DNA of 33,522 bases from JAZLFH01 sp045615705 (lineage in GTDB: Bacteria; Bacillota; Clostridia; UMGS1883), in the NCBI GenBank assembly GCA_045615705.1, contig JAZLFH010000069.1:1-33522 (forward strand), in the 5' to 3' direction. The notes beneath the pieces were generated by a model, which saw only the letters and a program-made list of their open reading frames with translations, did not search any database and had not been told where the DNA came from. Both the position numbers and the translations under genes were made by a program. Positions 17,653 to 25,911 of this stretch are shown in pieces (position 1 is the first letter of the stretch; every line of letters begins with the position of its first letter).

Positions 17653-18345
17653 CTACTTATTTTCTAAAATTGTCCGAAAAAAGTTATAATCTGTTGGATT
17701 TGTTATTTTAATATTATCATTTTTACCCTCAATTACAAATAATATTTCGCCGTAATGCTTCATTAATGCTGCAGAGTCAACAAACTGAATTCCATCTTTC
17801 ACAGCTTTCAGATGATTGTTGTAAATATCTTTAATTCTAAATGTTTGGGGTGCTCTTCCAATGTAACATTCATTACGATTCAATACATCTTTTATTGTTC
17901 CGTTATCCGATAAGACAATCGTCTCTGCGGCTTTACTTACTGTTACGCAATTACCGTTTTCTTCTGCACAGATTATATTTTTCTCTATAGTTTCTTCATC
18001 AATCAAAGGTCTTACTCCATCATGCAATAAAACAAAATCATCACAATCAATTCCGTATCGCCTTGTTAATTCACACAATCCAAAATATATAGATTGCTGA
18101 CAACTTTCACCTCCAATTACAACAGCCTCAACTTTTGTCAGCGAATACTTTTTAACGATTTCCTGCATATAATCTATATACTCTTTCGTGCATACAATAA
18201 TAATAGAATCAATCCTTTTGCAATTCTGAAATTTTTCAACTGTATGTACAATAATTGGCTTAGAATTTACAAGCATAAACTGTTTAGGTATATCATTATT
18301 CATTCTTTGCCCTTTTCCACCTGCAAAAATTATAGCTCTGTTCAT
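17653..18345 (-). CDS. IspD/TarI-like cytidylyltransferase
   Basis: A 230-residue CTP-dependent cytidylyltransferase. FAGGKGQRM (8-16) and IPKQF (19-23) form the CTP-binding loop; LLHDGVRPL and GRAPQTF are typical of the IspD/TarI family. In TarI the substrate is D-ribitol-5-phosphate, in IspD it is MEP. The neighbour is a LicD-family transferase, the same pairing as human ISPD (CDP-ribitol synthase) with FKTN/FKRP (LicD-family ribitol-phosphate transferases). I therefore predict a CDP-polyol for polymer decoration rather than isoprenoid synthesis. No TarJ-type reductase is adjacent. The ATG at 18345 follows AGGAGG at seven bases. The gene is distinctly AT-rich. Confidence 0.82.
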   Translation of the reverse strand: MNRAIIFAGGKGQRMNNDIPKQFMLVNSKPIIVHTVEKFQNCKRIDSIIIVCTKEYIDYMQEIVKKYSLTKVEAVVIGGESCQQSIYFGLCELTRRYGIDCDDFVLLHDGVRPLIDEETIEKNIICAEENGNCVTVSKAAETIVLSDNGTIKDVLNRNECYIGRAPQTFRIKDIYNNHLKAVKDGIQFVDSAALMKHYGEILFVIEGKNDNIKITNPTDYNFFRTILENK

Positions 18346-18359
18346 ATGAATACCTCCTT

Positions 18360-19196
18360 TTAACGTTTACCACTTATATCCAGAATTCTTTTTCCGGTAT
18401 AAAACTCAAGAAATCTTTCTTCTATGGGCGGATAAGAATTGTAATCGCCGTAGCGGATTTTAAGGAATCTATGCGAATCAAATGGAACAAAACAACTAAA
18501 TTCATTATTGGAAATTTCGTTTTTGGAATCAAATATTGTTTTTGGAAAAACTTCAGTTCCATTTCCAACAACTATAACCATTTCAGATTCTGTGTACGGA
18601 TATTCTTTGCACAATAATTCAAATTTGTTGTCAAGTAATTTTATGGGTTTAAAAAACAATTTAAACTTAAAAAACGCTTCACGCACACAAACAATAAAAG
18701 TATTATTTAGAAATTCACTTAACTTCATAAGTTTCAGTCTGCGACATTTTAACAATTTTTTTATTTTAAATTTCATTTTTTCTTGCTTTTTTATATCGTC
18801 AGGAGCTCCTATTAAATAAAAAACATCCACATGAATAACCGATGAATTATATCCTTTTTTACATACTTGAATCATAAAATTTTCATATTTATTATTGGTA
18901 TAATCTGACATAAAATAGTACTCATCTGAAAGTTCGTCTTTTAAGGCCTTTATAAGTTTTTCCCTTTCAGTTATGGGAATAACTACATCAAAGTCGCGAT
19001 CCCATGGAGGCATTCCATCATCTCGTATTACACCGAGTAAAGAACCAAAAGCTAAATAATAGTTGATATCGTATTTTTTACACACGCGGTGAAATTCATT
19101 AAAAATTGATTTTACAATATCTTGATATAAAGTGAATTCTTTATACGAATTTTCAATATAGGTTTTTATTTCGTTTGCAAAAAAACTTCTATCCAT
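18360..19196 (-). CDS. LicD-family phosphotransferase
   Basis: A 278-residue LicD-family protein (nucleotidyltransferase fold), members of which transfer phosphocholine or a polyol phosphate from a CDP donor to a glycan. LAFGSLLGVIRDDGMPPWD leads into WDRDFD (65-70): D66, D68 and D70 keep the metal-binding pattern, and the middle position is R as in the WDHDVD-like variant of FKRP rather than WDDDID of LicD. The C-terminus has the family's aromatic-rich end (PFDSHRFLKIRYGDY). Together with the IspD-like neighbour it suggests a phospho-polyol substituent; no choline kinase or LicC is present to support phosphocholine. The ATG at 19196 follows GAGGAG. It is the most AT-rich gene of the window (some lines about 20% GC). 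Confidence 0.85.
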   Translation of the reverse strand: MDRSFFANEIKTYIENSYKEFTLYQDIVKSIFNEFHRVCKKYDINYYLAFGSLLGVIRDDGMPPWDRDFDVVIPITEREKLIKALKDELSDEYYFMSDYTNNKYENFMIQVCKKGYNSSVIHVDVFYLIGAPDDIKKQEKMKFKIKKLLKCRRLKLMKLSEFLNNTFIVCVREAFFKFKLFFKPIKLLDNKFELLCKEYPYTESEMVIVVGNGTEVFPKTIFDSKNEISNNEFSCFVPFDSHRFLKIRYGDYNSYPPIEERFLEFYTGKRILDISGKR

Positions 19197-19220
19197 ATTT
19201 TTCTCCTCATAATATTAGTT

Positions 19221-20759
19221 TTACTTTTTTAAAAAGATTCTCTTCACAATTTTTCGTTCATATTTGTCCAGAAGAAGAAGTAATGCTGCCGCATATCCGA
19301 CTACTGCACAAATTCCACTAGTTGAAAGCAATTTAATCCAAGAATCAATCACTACTAATTTAGTTACAAGATAGAATGCAGAAGTTAAAACAATCTCCGT
19401 TATAATCGTTTTAAATATCGAAAAATAAAACGCTGTTTTTCTTACTTTTAAGCAATGTGCCGCATAAAGTGGAGTAAAAACAAGATTTCTAATTATCCCT
19501 AATGTCATATTTATTCCAACTATTATAAAAGATCCTTTAATATTTCCTCTAAGTGACGGAAAAACGATAAAAGCTATAATTGCACCGAGAGTATTTAGTA
19601 CACCTGTCCCAAGTAACACAAGTGCGTTTGTTTTTACCTTGTTAGTTATAGTAAATACACTGTAAAGAGCATTTATGCTACCACTTACAACATAAGTACC
19701 TATTGAAAGAATTGATAATATTTGAAGTGATGTATAATGCCCCTCCAAAGATGGTTGCCAAAGTGTGTAAAACGGAAGACCAAAAGCTATAAGTCCTGCA
19801 ATCGGTACGCTGACGATTGTTCCTAATATTTTTACGGAACGGTTAATCTCAAATATCAATTCTTCACTCTTTTTTTCTGCATAAAGTTTGGTAAAAGTGG
19901 GGATAAATACAGAAACAAATGCCGAAACCAAAGAGGTAATTGTATTAGGCAGCACCTTTGCAACAGACATCAAGGTAGTGGTAGCAGGATCAATAAAAAC
20001 ATTACATATTATAAGGTCTACTTGTCCCAATAAGATTTGTCCCAATTGTTGAATTGCATTCCAAATTCCGGCCAAAAACACCTCCCAAGCCGATTTGAAT
20101 TTCATCAACTTGACATTTAATTTTAATTCAGGATACCATTTATGGGTAACCGTTACGCTAATAATTATAGCAATCAAAGTTCCTAATAGAGAGCCTAATA
20201 CCGTAAAGTAAAGTTTACTTCCAATTAAAATAAATGTAACAACGATCACAACTGCACGTATTATATTTGTTGCAGCATTAACATAAGACTGTAAATCTAC
20301 TCTGTTGCGAATACTATAAGATATGTTATATGTAGATGATAGAACACTTGAAATCATACACGCAAAAACTATTGCAAATGTAACCTTAACATCAAAGACA
20401 ATGTTTTCCGGAATTTGAAGCATCTTATCAAGGAAAACCACTATTACAGAAAATACCACGACCAAAAATGCTGAAATTACAGTGTTTGCAGCAAAAATTG
20501 AATTGAAGTATATGCTCGCACCTTTTTTATCTCCTTCATACATCCTAATCATAATAAATCTTGACGCCATAGATGAAATTGCAATAGTTAAAAGGTATGC
20601 ATAACTTGTGAATTCTCCGGCAATACCGATAAAGCCGTAAGCCTCCGACCCTAACTTGCCAACCATATACGGATTTAAGAAAAAGTTAACAATAAGCGGA
20701 ATAAGAAGCTGCACTCCGCCTCCAAACATATTTTTTGCCATTTGTTTATTATCTGCCAT
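19221..20759 (-). CDS. wzx: Wzx-type polysaccharide flippase
   Basis: A 512-residue multipass membrane protein of the MOP/MATE-like polysaccharide exporter family, with about 12-14 hydrophobic helices along its whole length. It would move the lipid-linked repeat unit across the cytoplasmic membrane for polymerisation. The N-terminus (NMFGGGVQLLIPLIVNFFLNPYMVGKLGSEAYG) is typical of Wzx. It ends with a basic tail (KYERKIVKRIFLKK). The ATG at 20759 follows AGGAG, two bases after the GT4 stop. Its partner polymerase is the EpsG-like gene at 29764-30855. AT-rich like licD and the ispD-like gene. Confidence 0.92.
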   Translation of the reverse strand: MADNKQMAKNMFGGGVQLLIPLIVNFFLNPYMVGKLGSEAYGFIGIAGEFTSYAYLLTIAISSMASRFIMIRMYEGDKKGASIYFNSIFAANTVISAFLVVVFSVIVVFLDKMLQIPENIVFDVKVTFAIVFACMISSVLSSTYNISYSIRNRVDLQSYVNAATNIIRAVVIVVTFILIGSKLYFTVLGSLLGTLIAIIISVTVTHKWYPELKLNVKLMKFKSAWEVFLAGIWNAIQQLGQILLGQVDLIICNVFIDPATTTLMSVAKVLPNTITSLVSAFVSVFIPTFTKLYAEKKSEELIFEINRSVKILGTIVSVPIAGLIAFGLPFYTLWQPSLEGHYTSLQILSILSIGTYVVSGSINALYSVFTITNKVKTNALVLLGTGVLNTLGAIIAFIVFPSLRGNIKGSFIIVGINMTLGIIRNLVFTPLYAAHCLKVRKTAFYFSIFKTIITEIVLTSAFYLVTKLVVIDSWIKLLSTSGICAVVGYAAALLLLLDKYERKIVKRIFLKK

Positions 20760-20761
20760 AA

Positions 20762-21976
20762 CTATTCTCCTGTATTAAACACATCTAAATACGCTTTAAG
20801 CATATCGGAAGTACTCTTTTCATAACTGAAATTTTCTACTGAAAATTTCCTTGCTTTGTCTGTGTAAAAAGATTTTCCTTTATTTTTTATTTCTGTTATT
20901 GCATCAAAAGCTTTTTTTACATTTGCTTTTTCAACTACATAACCGCAACCTTCTCCGACAAGTTCCGGAAGTGCAGTTGTATCGTATACAACTGCCGGTG
21001 TGCCGCAAGAAAGTGCCTCTGCTACGACTTTCCCGAAAGTGTCCTCTCTTGATGCGTGAAAATATACATCTGCCATTGAATATACTTTTGCAAGTTCTTT
21101 TGTGCTGTCCAAAAACGGAATATGAATTATCCCGCTTGAAAAATTATTCTCGTTGCCTCTTCCAAGCATTACAAGTTTCATATCATTTGGAAGCATTTTT
21201 TTAAGTTCTTTTAAATCGGACACTCTTTCAGGAACCGCATCCCATGATGCAGCAGCACTTAAAATTACAAAGTCATCTTTACCTATACCGTATTTTTCTC
21301 GTATGTCGGATTCGGTAGGTTTAAATGTTTCGGTATCAATCCAATTATATACGCATCTTATTACCGATGCACATTTTAAAAACGATTTTTTTGCTTCGTT
21401 TGTAATCCAGTTGGAAACGCCCAAAACTCCCAATCTTTTAATGCTTTCAAAGCCTTTCTTTTTATCATTCCACATTTTTTTTGTGAAGTCAAAGAACAAA
21501 CTTTTAGCACCTTCGTCGAGTCTTTGACACTTATTGCAACCCTCTTGCCACTTAAAGCAACCTGCATTTATATAATGCATACATTTCCCTGTAAAATACC
21601 AACAATCGTGAAGAGTTACAACCGTTGCAATATCGTTTTTGCCAAGAAAATTTAAAAGTTTTGTAAGTGTTATGTTATTCGAGTGAAGAATGTGTAAATG
21701 TACTATATCCGGTTTTATTTTCTTTATGTACTTTATGAGCCTCACGGTTGAAAAATAGGAAAAGTAGCCTTGTAATCCAACGAGTCTTGAAAGAACAGCA
21801 TGAATTTTTCCTTCCGTAACACTTCCGTAGCAATAAGAATTATCTACATCCGTGTTTCCGTAACTGTATGCCACAAAACTTTCGTGTCCGGCCTTTTCTA
21901 TCGCCTTTGCCATTTCGGAAACATTTCTTCCGCTACTCCCATATCCGCATACTGCATTTACTTGTAAAATTCTCAC
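20762..21976 (-). CDS. Family 4 glycosyltransferase
   Basis: A 404-residue retaining GT-B glycosyltransferase (GT4). The N-terminal domain begins MRILQVNAVCGYGSSGRNV and contains DIVHLHILHSNNI and a cysteine-rich insert (around residues 125-150, CWYFTGKC...GCNKC) seen in one GT4 subgroup and possibly metal-binding. The C-terminal domain has SREDTFGKVVAEAL, the nucleotide-sugar Glu motif region. Donor unknown. The start is GTG at 21976 and overlaps the TGA of the NeuD-like gene (GTGA), so translation is likely coupled; the upstream AAGG is weak. Confidence 0.9.
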   Translation of the reverse strand: MRILQVNAVCGYGSSGRNVSEMAKAIEKAGHESFVAYSYGNTDVDNSYCYGSVTEGKIHAVLSRLVGLQGYFSYFSTVRLIKYIKKIKPDIVHLHILHSNNITLTKLLNFLGKNDIATVVTLHDCWYFTGKCMHYINAGCFKWQEGCNKCQRLDEGAKSLFFDFTKKMWNDKKKGFESIKRLGVLGVSNWITNEAKKSFLKCASVIRCVYNWIDTETFKPTESDIREKYGIGKDDFVILSAAASWDAVPERVSDLKELKKMLPNDMKLVMLGRGNENNFSSGIIHIPFLDSTKELAKVYSMADVYFHASREDTFGKVVAEALSCGTPAVVYDTTALPELVGEGCGYVVEKANVKKAFDAITEIKNKGKSFYTDKARKFSVENFSYEKSTSDMLKAYLDVFNTGE

Positions 21977-22638
21977 TTACCAAAAACCTTCTTATCAGTA
22001 TTGTTAAGCATTGCACGAGCCGGATTTCCGGACGCGATAACACCTTCCGGAATATCACGAAGGACAACCGCACCCATACTAACTATACTGTCATTACCTA
22101 TTTTAATTTGTTCTCTTACGGGAGCATTTTCACCGATATATACTCTGTCGCCTATAACACAATTTCCGCCTATTGCAGAACAACAGCAAACAAAACTGTG
22201 CTTGCCGATTTTTACATCATGACCTATTACGCAACCCGGAAGTAAAAGAACATTTTCTTCAAATTCGCAATAAGATGAAACCAAAACATTTGCAGAAATT
22301 ACCGCACCGGGTTTAATTTTAGCACTCGGAGAAACAGTTGCCCTCGGGTCAATTACAGTTGCTGCTTTAAATCCGGCATTTATCATCTTGTCAAAGAGAA
22401 ATCCTCTTGTTTCGGGATTTCCGTTTGCTATAACAAATTCTACCGAGTTTTTATCTTTTTTGTTTGCAGAATCAAAGTTTATGAGTTCTTTGCCATAGTA
22501 TGAGCCTTCCTTGACAAGTTCTTCGTTATCATCAATAAATGATATCTTATCCCATCTGTTTTGAGCTTTATTAACCCTGTCTGCAATGTCGCAATACTCT
22601 CTTGAAAGTCCGCCTGAACAATAAATTAACAGTTCCAT
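21973..22638 (-). CDS. NeuD/PglD-like sugar acyltransferase (left-handed beta-helix)
   Basis: A 221-residue acyltransferase of the NeuD/PglD family. The N-terminal third is a small Rossmann-like domain (MELLIYCSGGLSREYCDIA; VIANGNPETRG), and the rest is a left-handed beta-helix with hexapeptide repeats (AKIKPGAVISANV onward to IPEGVIASGNPARAM). The conserved histidine appears in IGHDVKIG. Family members acetylate amino or hydroxyl groups of sugars using acetyl-CoA. No sialic acid genes (NeuA, NeuB, NeuC) are present, so it is not a sialate acetyltransferase. Lying between the transketolase pair and a GT4, it may modify the product of the ACP/transketolase block. The ATG at 22638 follows GAGG. 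Confidence 0.82.
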   Translation of the reverse strand: MELLIYCSGGLSREYCDIADRVNKAQNRWDKISFIDDNEELVKEGSYYGKELINFDSANKKDKNSVEFVIANGNPETRGFLFDKMINAGFKAATVIDPRATVSPSAKIKPGAVISANVLVSSYCEFEENVLLLPGCVIGHDVKIGKHSFVCCCSAIGGNCVIGDRVYIGENAPVREQIKIGNDSIVSMGAVVLRDIPEGVIASGNPARAMLNNTDKKVFGK

Positions 22639-22647
22639 TTTAATACC

Positions 22648-23610
22648 TCACATTTTTTCTTTAATCTTTTCAGCTATCTGTTTTGCCTGTATGCCGTGAT
22701 ATTCGGTAAGATACTTGTACTCTCCGCACGGACCAAACTCGTCGGGAAGTCCTATCATAAGTTGCTTTGGTGCATTTTCAATTCCTGCTTTGTACTCTGC
22801 AACTGCTCCGCCAAGTCCACCTATTACGGTATGTTCTTCAACAGTAACTACCATTTTGTAATTTTTAAACACTTCATCCAGCGTATAGGTATCAAGCGGT
22901 TTAATTGTATGAATATCATAAACTGCCGCCGAAATTCCGTCTTTTTGAAGTACCTTTGATGCTCTGATTGACTCATTTACCATCATTCCCGATGCTAAAA
23001 TCGCAATGTCATCGCCTTCACGCAGTTTTATTGATTTGCCGATTTCAAAATCGTAATCATCTTTGTAAACAATTGGGTTTCCGCCAACGCCTGTAAGCCT
23101 TATGTACATGGGACCTTTGTGTGTCATTGCGGATTCGAGTGCTTTTACGGTTTCCGTGCAATCCGCAGGCGATAAGACAGTCATATTTGGAATTGTTCTT
23201 ACCAAAGAAACATCTTCAAGTCCAAAATGAGTGTTCCCGCCTGTTCCCAGTGAAAGACCGCTTGCAAGCGAAACCATGCATACATCTGCATTCATATATC
23301 CGACCTGCGTTCTTAATGCTTCAAAGCATCTCATAGAGGCAAATGGTGCAAAGGTTGTAACAAAAACCTTTGTTCCGCTCTTTGCAAGGCCGGTTGCAAC
23401 CGCAACCATATTCATTTCCGCTATTCCGATGTCATAAAACCTATCGGGGAACTGCTCTTTAAACTCACAAAGGCCTGCACTATGAGCTACATCTGCGGTC
23501 ATAATGACAAAGTCTTTATATTCCTTTGCAAATTCGCACATGACCTTACCGAATGCTTTCCTTGAACTGAGTCGGGACCATTCCATTGCGTTTCTTGCAT
23601 TATACTCCAT
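22648..23610 (-). CDS. Transketolase C-terminal subunit (split transketolase)
   Basis: A 320-residue subunit carrying the pyrimidine-binding and C-terminal domains of a two-gene transketolase. E65 in DIGIAEMNM is the glutamate that activates thiamine diphosphate; TTFAPFASMRCFEALR and THFGLEDVSLVRTIPNM are typical of this half, which also resembles DXS and E1-beta proteins. The ATG at 23610 follows GAGGTG and overlaps the N-terminal subunit gene by 11 bp, so the two should be made in equal amounts. Two-gene transketolases serve the pentose phosphate pathway in many anaerobes, but this pair sits inside a polysaccharide operon between SDR and acyltransferase genes, suggesting a dedicated ketol-transfer step. 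Confidence 0.88.
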   Translation of the reverse strand: MEYNARNAMEWSRLSSRKAFGKVMCEFAKEYKDFVIMTADVAHSAGLCEFKEQFPDRFYDIGIAEMNMVAVATGLAKSGTKVFVTTFAPFASMRCFEALRTQVGYMNADVCMVSLASGLSLGTGGNTHFGLEDVSLVRTIPNMTVLSPADCTETVKALESAMTHKGPMYIRLTGVGGNPIVYKDDYDFEIGKSIKLREGDDIAILASGMMVNESIRASKVLQKDGISAAVYDIHTIKPLDTYTLDEVFKNYKMVVTVEEHTVIGGLGGAVAEYKAGIENAPKQLMIGLPDEFGPCGEYKYLTEYHGIQAKQIAEKIKEKM

Positions 23611-24421
23611 AAGGCACCTCCAAATCTTTAATTGCCAAGTCGTACTGTTCTTGACTCAGACCCGCATGATGCCATCCAAGTTTGCCTTCCATGAATGAAA
23701 CACCTTTTCCTTTTATCGTTTTTGCAATTACTGCAAGAGGTTTTCCGTTTTTTTCTTGTGTTTTTAAAGCATTATACAATACCTCAATATCATGTCCGTC
23801 AACTTCAATACTGTTCCAACCGAAACCTTCAAAAACTTTCTTTAAATCGCCTGTTTTTATTACATCATCGCAATATCCGTCAAGTTGCTGTCCGTTTTGA
23901 TCGACTATTGCCACCAAATTATCAAGTTTAAAATTCGATGCTGCCTGAGCCGCTTCCCAAACAGTTCCCTCATTACATTCGCCATCACCCAAAAGCACAA
24001 ATGTCCGATATGAAAGACCGTTTCTTTTAGCGTAAATTGATGTTCCTATTCCAAAAGAAAGACCAAGTCCAAGACTTCCGCTTGTAAGTTCAATACCCTT
24101 TTCAACATTTTCGTGTGCATGAGTGGAAAACTCCGAGCCGTCTTTTTCAAAAGAGAAAAATTCTTCTTCGCTTAAAAGTCCAATCTCGTGAAGAATTGCA
24201 TACCATGCAATAGATGCATGACCTTTGCTCATAATAAATCTATCTCTATTATTATCATTTGGGTTCACATTCATAACGCTTTTATAAAGCACAGCAAGAA
24301 TTTCCGTACAAGAATACGCCCCTCCGATATGTGCACCGTTTGCACCTGCATCAAGCATTGCTTTCAGCATATTTTTTCTCATGCTGAGTGCGGTTTTTTG
24401 AATTTCTTCCTTACTAAACAT
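23600..24421 (-). CDS. Transketolase N-terminal subunit (split transketolase)
   Basis: A 273-residue subunit with the thiamine-diphosphate phosphate-binding domain. H68 in SKGHAS and H31 in GAHIGG match the conserved histidines around the substrate channel; GDGECNEG (145-152) with N176 in VDQNG forms the GDG...N cofactor and metal motif. SGSLGLGL (114-121) is also conserved. Transketolase transfers a two-carbon ketol unit from a ketose to an aldehyde acceptor. The ATG at 24421 follows GGAGG and shares one base with the stop of the upstream SDR (TAATG). The acceptor could be an aldehyde produced by the LuxC-like reductase of the same operon; this is inference. Confidence 0.88.
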   Translation of the reverse strand: MFSKEEIQKTALSMRKNMLKAMLDAGANGAHIGGAYSCTEILAVLYKSVMNVNPNDNNRDRFIMSKGHASIAWYAILHEIGLLSEEEFFSFEKDGSEFSTHAHENVEKGIELTSGSLGLGLSFGIGTSIYAKRNGLSYRTFVLLGDGECNEGTVWEAAQAASNFKLDNLVAIVDQNGQQLDGYCDDVIKTGDLKKVFEGFGWNSIEVDGHDIEVLYNALKTQEKNGKPLAVIAKTIKGKGVSFMEGKLGWHHAGLSQEQYDLAIKDLEVPYGV

Positions 24422-25161
24422 TACATACCTCCGTCAGCTTTTACTACTTGCCCCGTTATATATGAACTCATATCAGATGCCAAGAATAGAATCGTATTTG
24501 CAATTTCCATCGGGTCTGCAATTCTATCCATCAAAGAAGATTTTACAGTGTTCTCTCTTGCCTCATTTGATAATCCCATCGCCATATCGGTTTGTGCAAT
24601 TCCGGGAGAAACCGCATTAACTCTGATATTGTTTCTCATAAGTTCTGCCGCCATAGTCTTTGTGGCTGATAAAAGTGCCGCTTTACTTGCAGAATAAGCA
24701 ATATAACCTTCGGTCATTTTCTCAGCGGCAACAGAAACAAGGTTTATTATACTTCCGCAACCTGTTCTGCACATAAGTTTTGAGATATACTGAGTAAATT
24801 GTATCTGTGCAAAGAAATTAACTTCAAATATTTTCCTGATTTCGTCCATTGATGTCATTTGAAAAAAACCCGCTTTTTGCTCTATACCGGCATTATTTAC
24901 CAAAATATCTATTTTTTCTTTTTTTGAGCGAATTTGCATAACGGCGGATTTCATTTCCTCCGGGTCTGTAAAATCAAAGTAAACAGGCTCAATCCAAACT
25001 CCGAATTCTTCCGAAAGACGATTGAGTTCTTTTTCAAACTCCTCATTTTTTGACCTTGCACACGCCCAAATATTACAATGATTTTTTGCAAAAAGTTCAA
25101 CGGTTGCTTTCCCTATTCCTCTATTAGTTCCCGTAATTACAGCATTTTTTCCACTGAGCAA
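24421..25161 (-). CDS. Short-chain dehydrogenase/reductase (FabG-like)
   Basis: A 246-residue classical SDR. GTNRGIGKATVE is the NAD(P) loop, NNAGIE follows beta-4, and the catalytic tetrad is complete: N in EVNFFAQ, S in NLVSVAA, and Y/K in YSASK. It ends SSYITGQVVKADGGM as in FabG-like reductases. It is a paralog of the next upstream gene, both sharing a GVWI-P-YFD segment at about residues 56-65. The start is TTG at 25161 with a good GGAGGAG at six bases; no ATG lies nearby. Likely a keto or aldehyde reduction in the ACP/transketolase pathway; a housekeeping fatty-acid role is unlikely here. Confidence 0.85.
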   Translation of the reverse strand: MLSGKNAVITGTNRGIGKATVELFAKNHCNIWACARSKNEEFEKELNRLSEEFGVWIEPVYFDFTDPEEMKSAVMQIRSKKEKIDILVNNAGIEQKAGFFQMTSMDEIRKIFEVNFFAQIQFTQYISKLMCRTGCGSIINLVSVAAEKMTEGYIAYSASKAALLSATKTMAAELMRNNIRVNAVSPGIAQTDMAMGLSNEARENTVKSSLMDRIADPMEIANTILFLASDMSSYITGQVVKADGGM

Positions 25162-25162
25162 A

Positions 25163-25900
25163 TTAAACTCCTCCGTTCACTCTGATAACCTGTCCCGTTA
25201 TATATGAACTTAAATCTGAAGCAAGATAAGCAATAGTTTCCGCTACTTCTCTCGGTTCACCAAGCCTTTTAATATCGCAAGGCTCCATAAGTTTTTGGCG
25301 TTGTTCTTCGGTGAGTGCCTGAGTCATTGCAGTATCAATAACCCCGGGAGAAACCGCATTTACTCTGATTCCTGAGTTTGCAAGTTCCGCACTCATTGTA
25401 TAAGTCGCAGAAAGGAGTGCTCCCTTTGCTGCACTGTATGCAACCTGACCTGCATTTCCAAAGGCAGCATCGGAAACGACATTAATAACGCTTCCCTTTT
25501 TATTTCTAAGCATAAGTTTAGTGATAAACTGGCTTATTTGCATGTGAGCAAGAAAATCAAGTTGATACACTCTTAAAAAGTCATCTCGGCTTGTCATATG
25601 AAAAAGTGCATTGTGAGTAATTCCCGCCACATTTGCAAGTGCATCAATCGGAAGTTTATCTGCCATAATTTCTTTAAGACCCGCTTTAATGCTGTCGGGG
25701 TCTGACATATCAAAATATATGGGTTTTATCCACACTCCATATTCGTCCGAAATCTTTTTTATATCATTTTCAAACTCATCTGTTTTCATAAAACTGCATG
25801 CCCAAACATTTGCACCTTCTCTTGCAAATACCTCCATAGTCTTTTTCCCTATTCCTTGAAGGCAACCTGTTACAACTGCATTTTTCCCTTTAAGAAGCAT
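25163..25900 (-). CDS. Short-chain dehydrogenase/reductase, variant catalytic Asn
   Basis: A 245-residue classical SDR, paralog of the adjacent gene at 24421-25161. GCLQGIGKKTME is the nucleotide loop and YSAAK the catalytic Tyr-Lys pair, with S in VVSDAAF. Two conserved positions differ from its sister: NNAG reads NVAG, and the tetrad Asn (VNF in the sister) is Asp (QLDFLAH). The fold is intact (SSYITGQVIRVNGGV end), so this may mark a different substrate or altered proton relay rather than loss of function. The ATG at 25900 follows AGGAGG. It lies just after the LuxC-like gene and one base before the next SDR. Confidence 0.85.
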   Translation of the reverse strand: MLLKGKNAVVTGCLQGIGKKTMEVFAREGANVWACSFMKTDEFENDIKKISDEYGVWIKPIYFDMSDPDSIKAGLKEIMADKLPIDALANVAGITHNALFHMTSRDDFLRVYQLDFLAHMQISQFITKLMLRNKKGSVINVVSDAAFGNAGQVAYSAAKGALLSATYTMSAELANSGIRVNAVSPGVIDTAMTQALTEEQRQKLMEPCDIKRLGEPREVAETIAYLASDLSSYITGQVIRVNGGV

Positions 25901-25911
25901 TACTTATCCTC

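Noticed and set aside
17653..18345. IspD-like gene as part of the MEP isoprenoid pathway
   Set aside because: It lies beside licD and wzx in an AT-rich capsule core with no other isoprenoid genes; TarI-like polyol use is the better reading, though not proven.
21973..22638. NeuD-like gene as evidence for sialic acid in the polymer
   Set aside because: NeuA, NeuB and NeuC homologs are absent from the window; NeuD/PglD-like acyltransferases serve many amino sugars.
24421..25900. Two FabG-like SDRs read as fatty acid synthesis genes
   Set aside because: No other fatty acid synthesis genes (FabF, FabH, FabZ, FabD) are nearby and the context is polysaccharide synthesis, so a dedicated reductase role is more likely.
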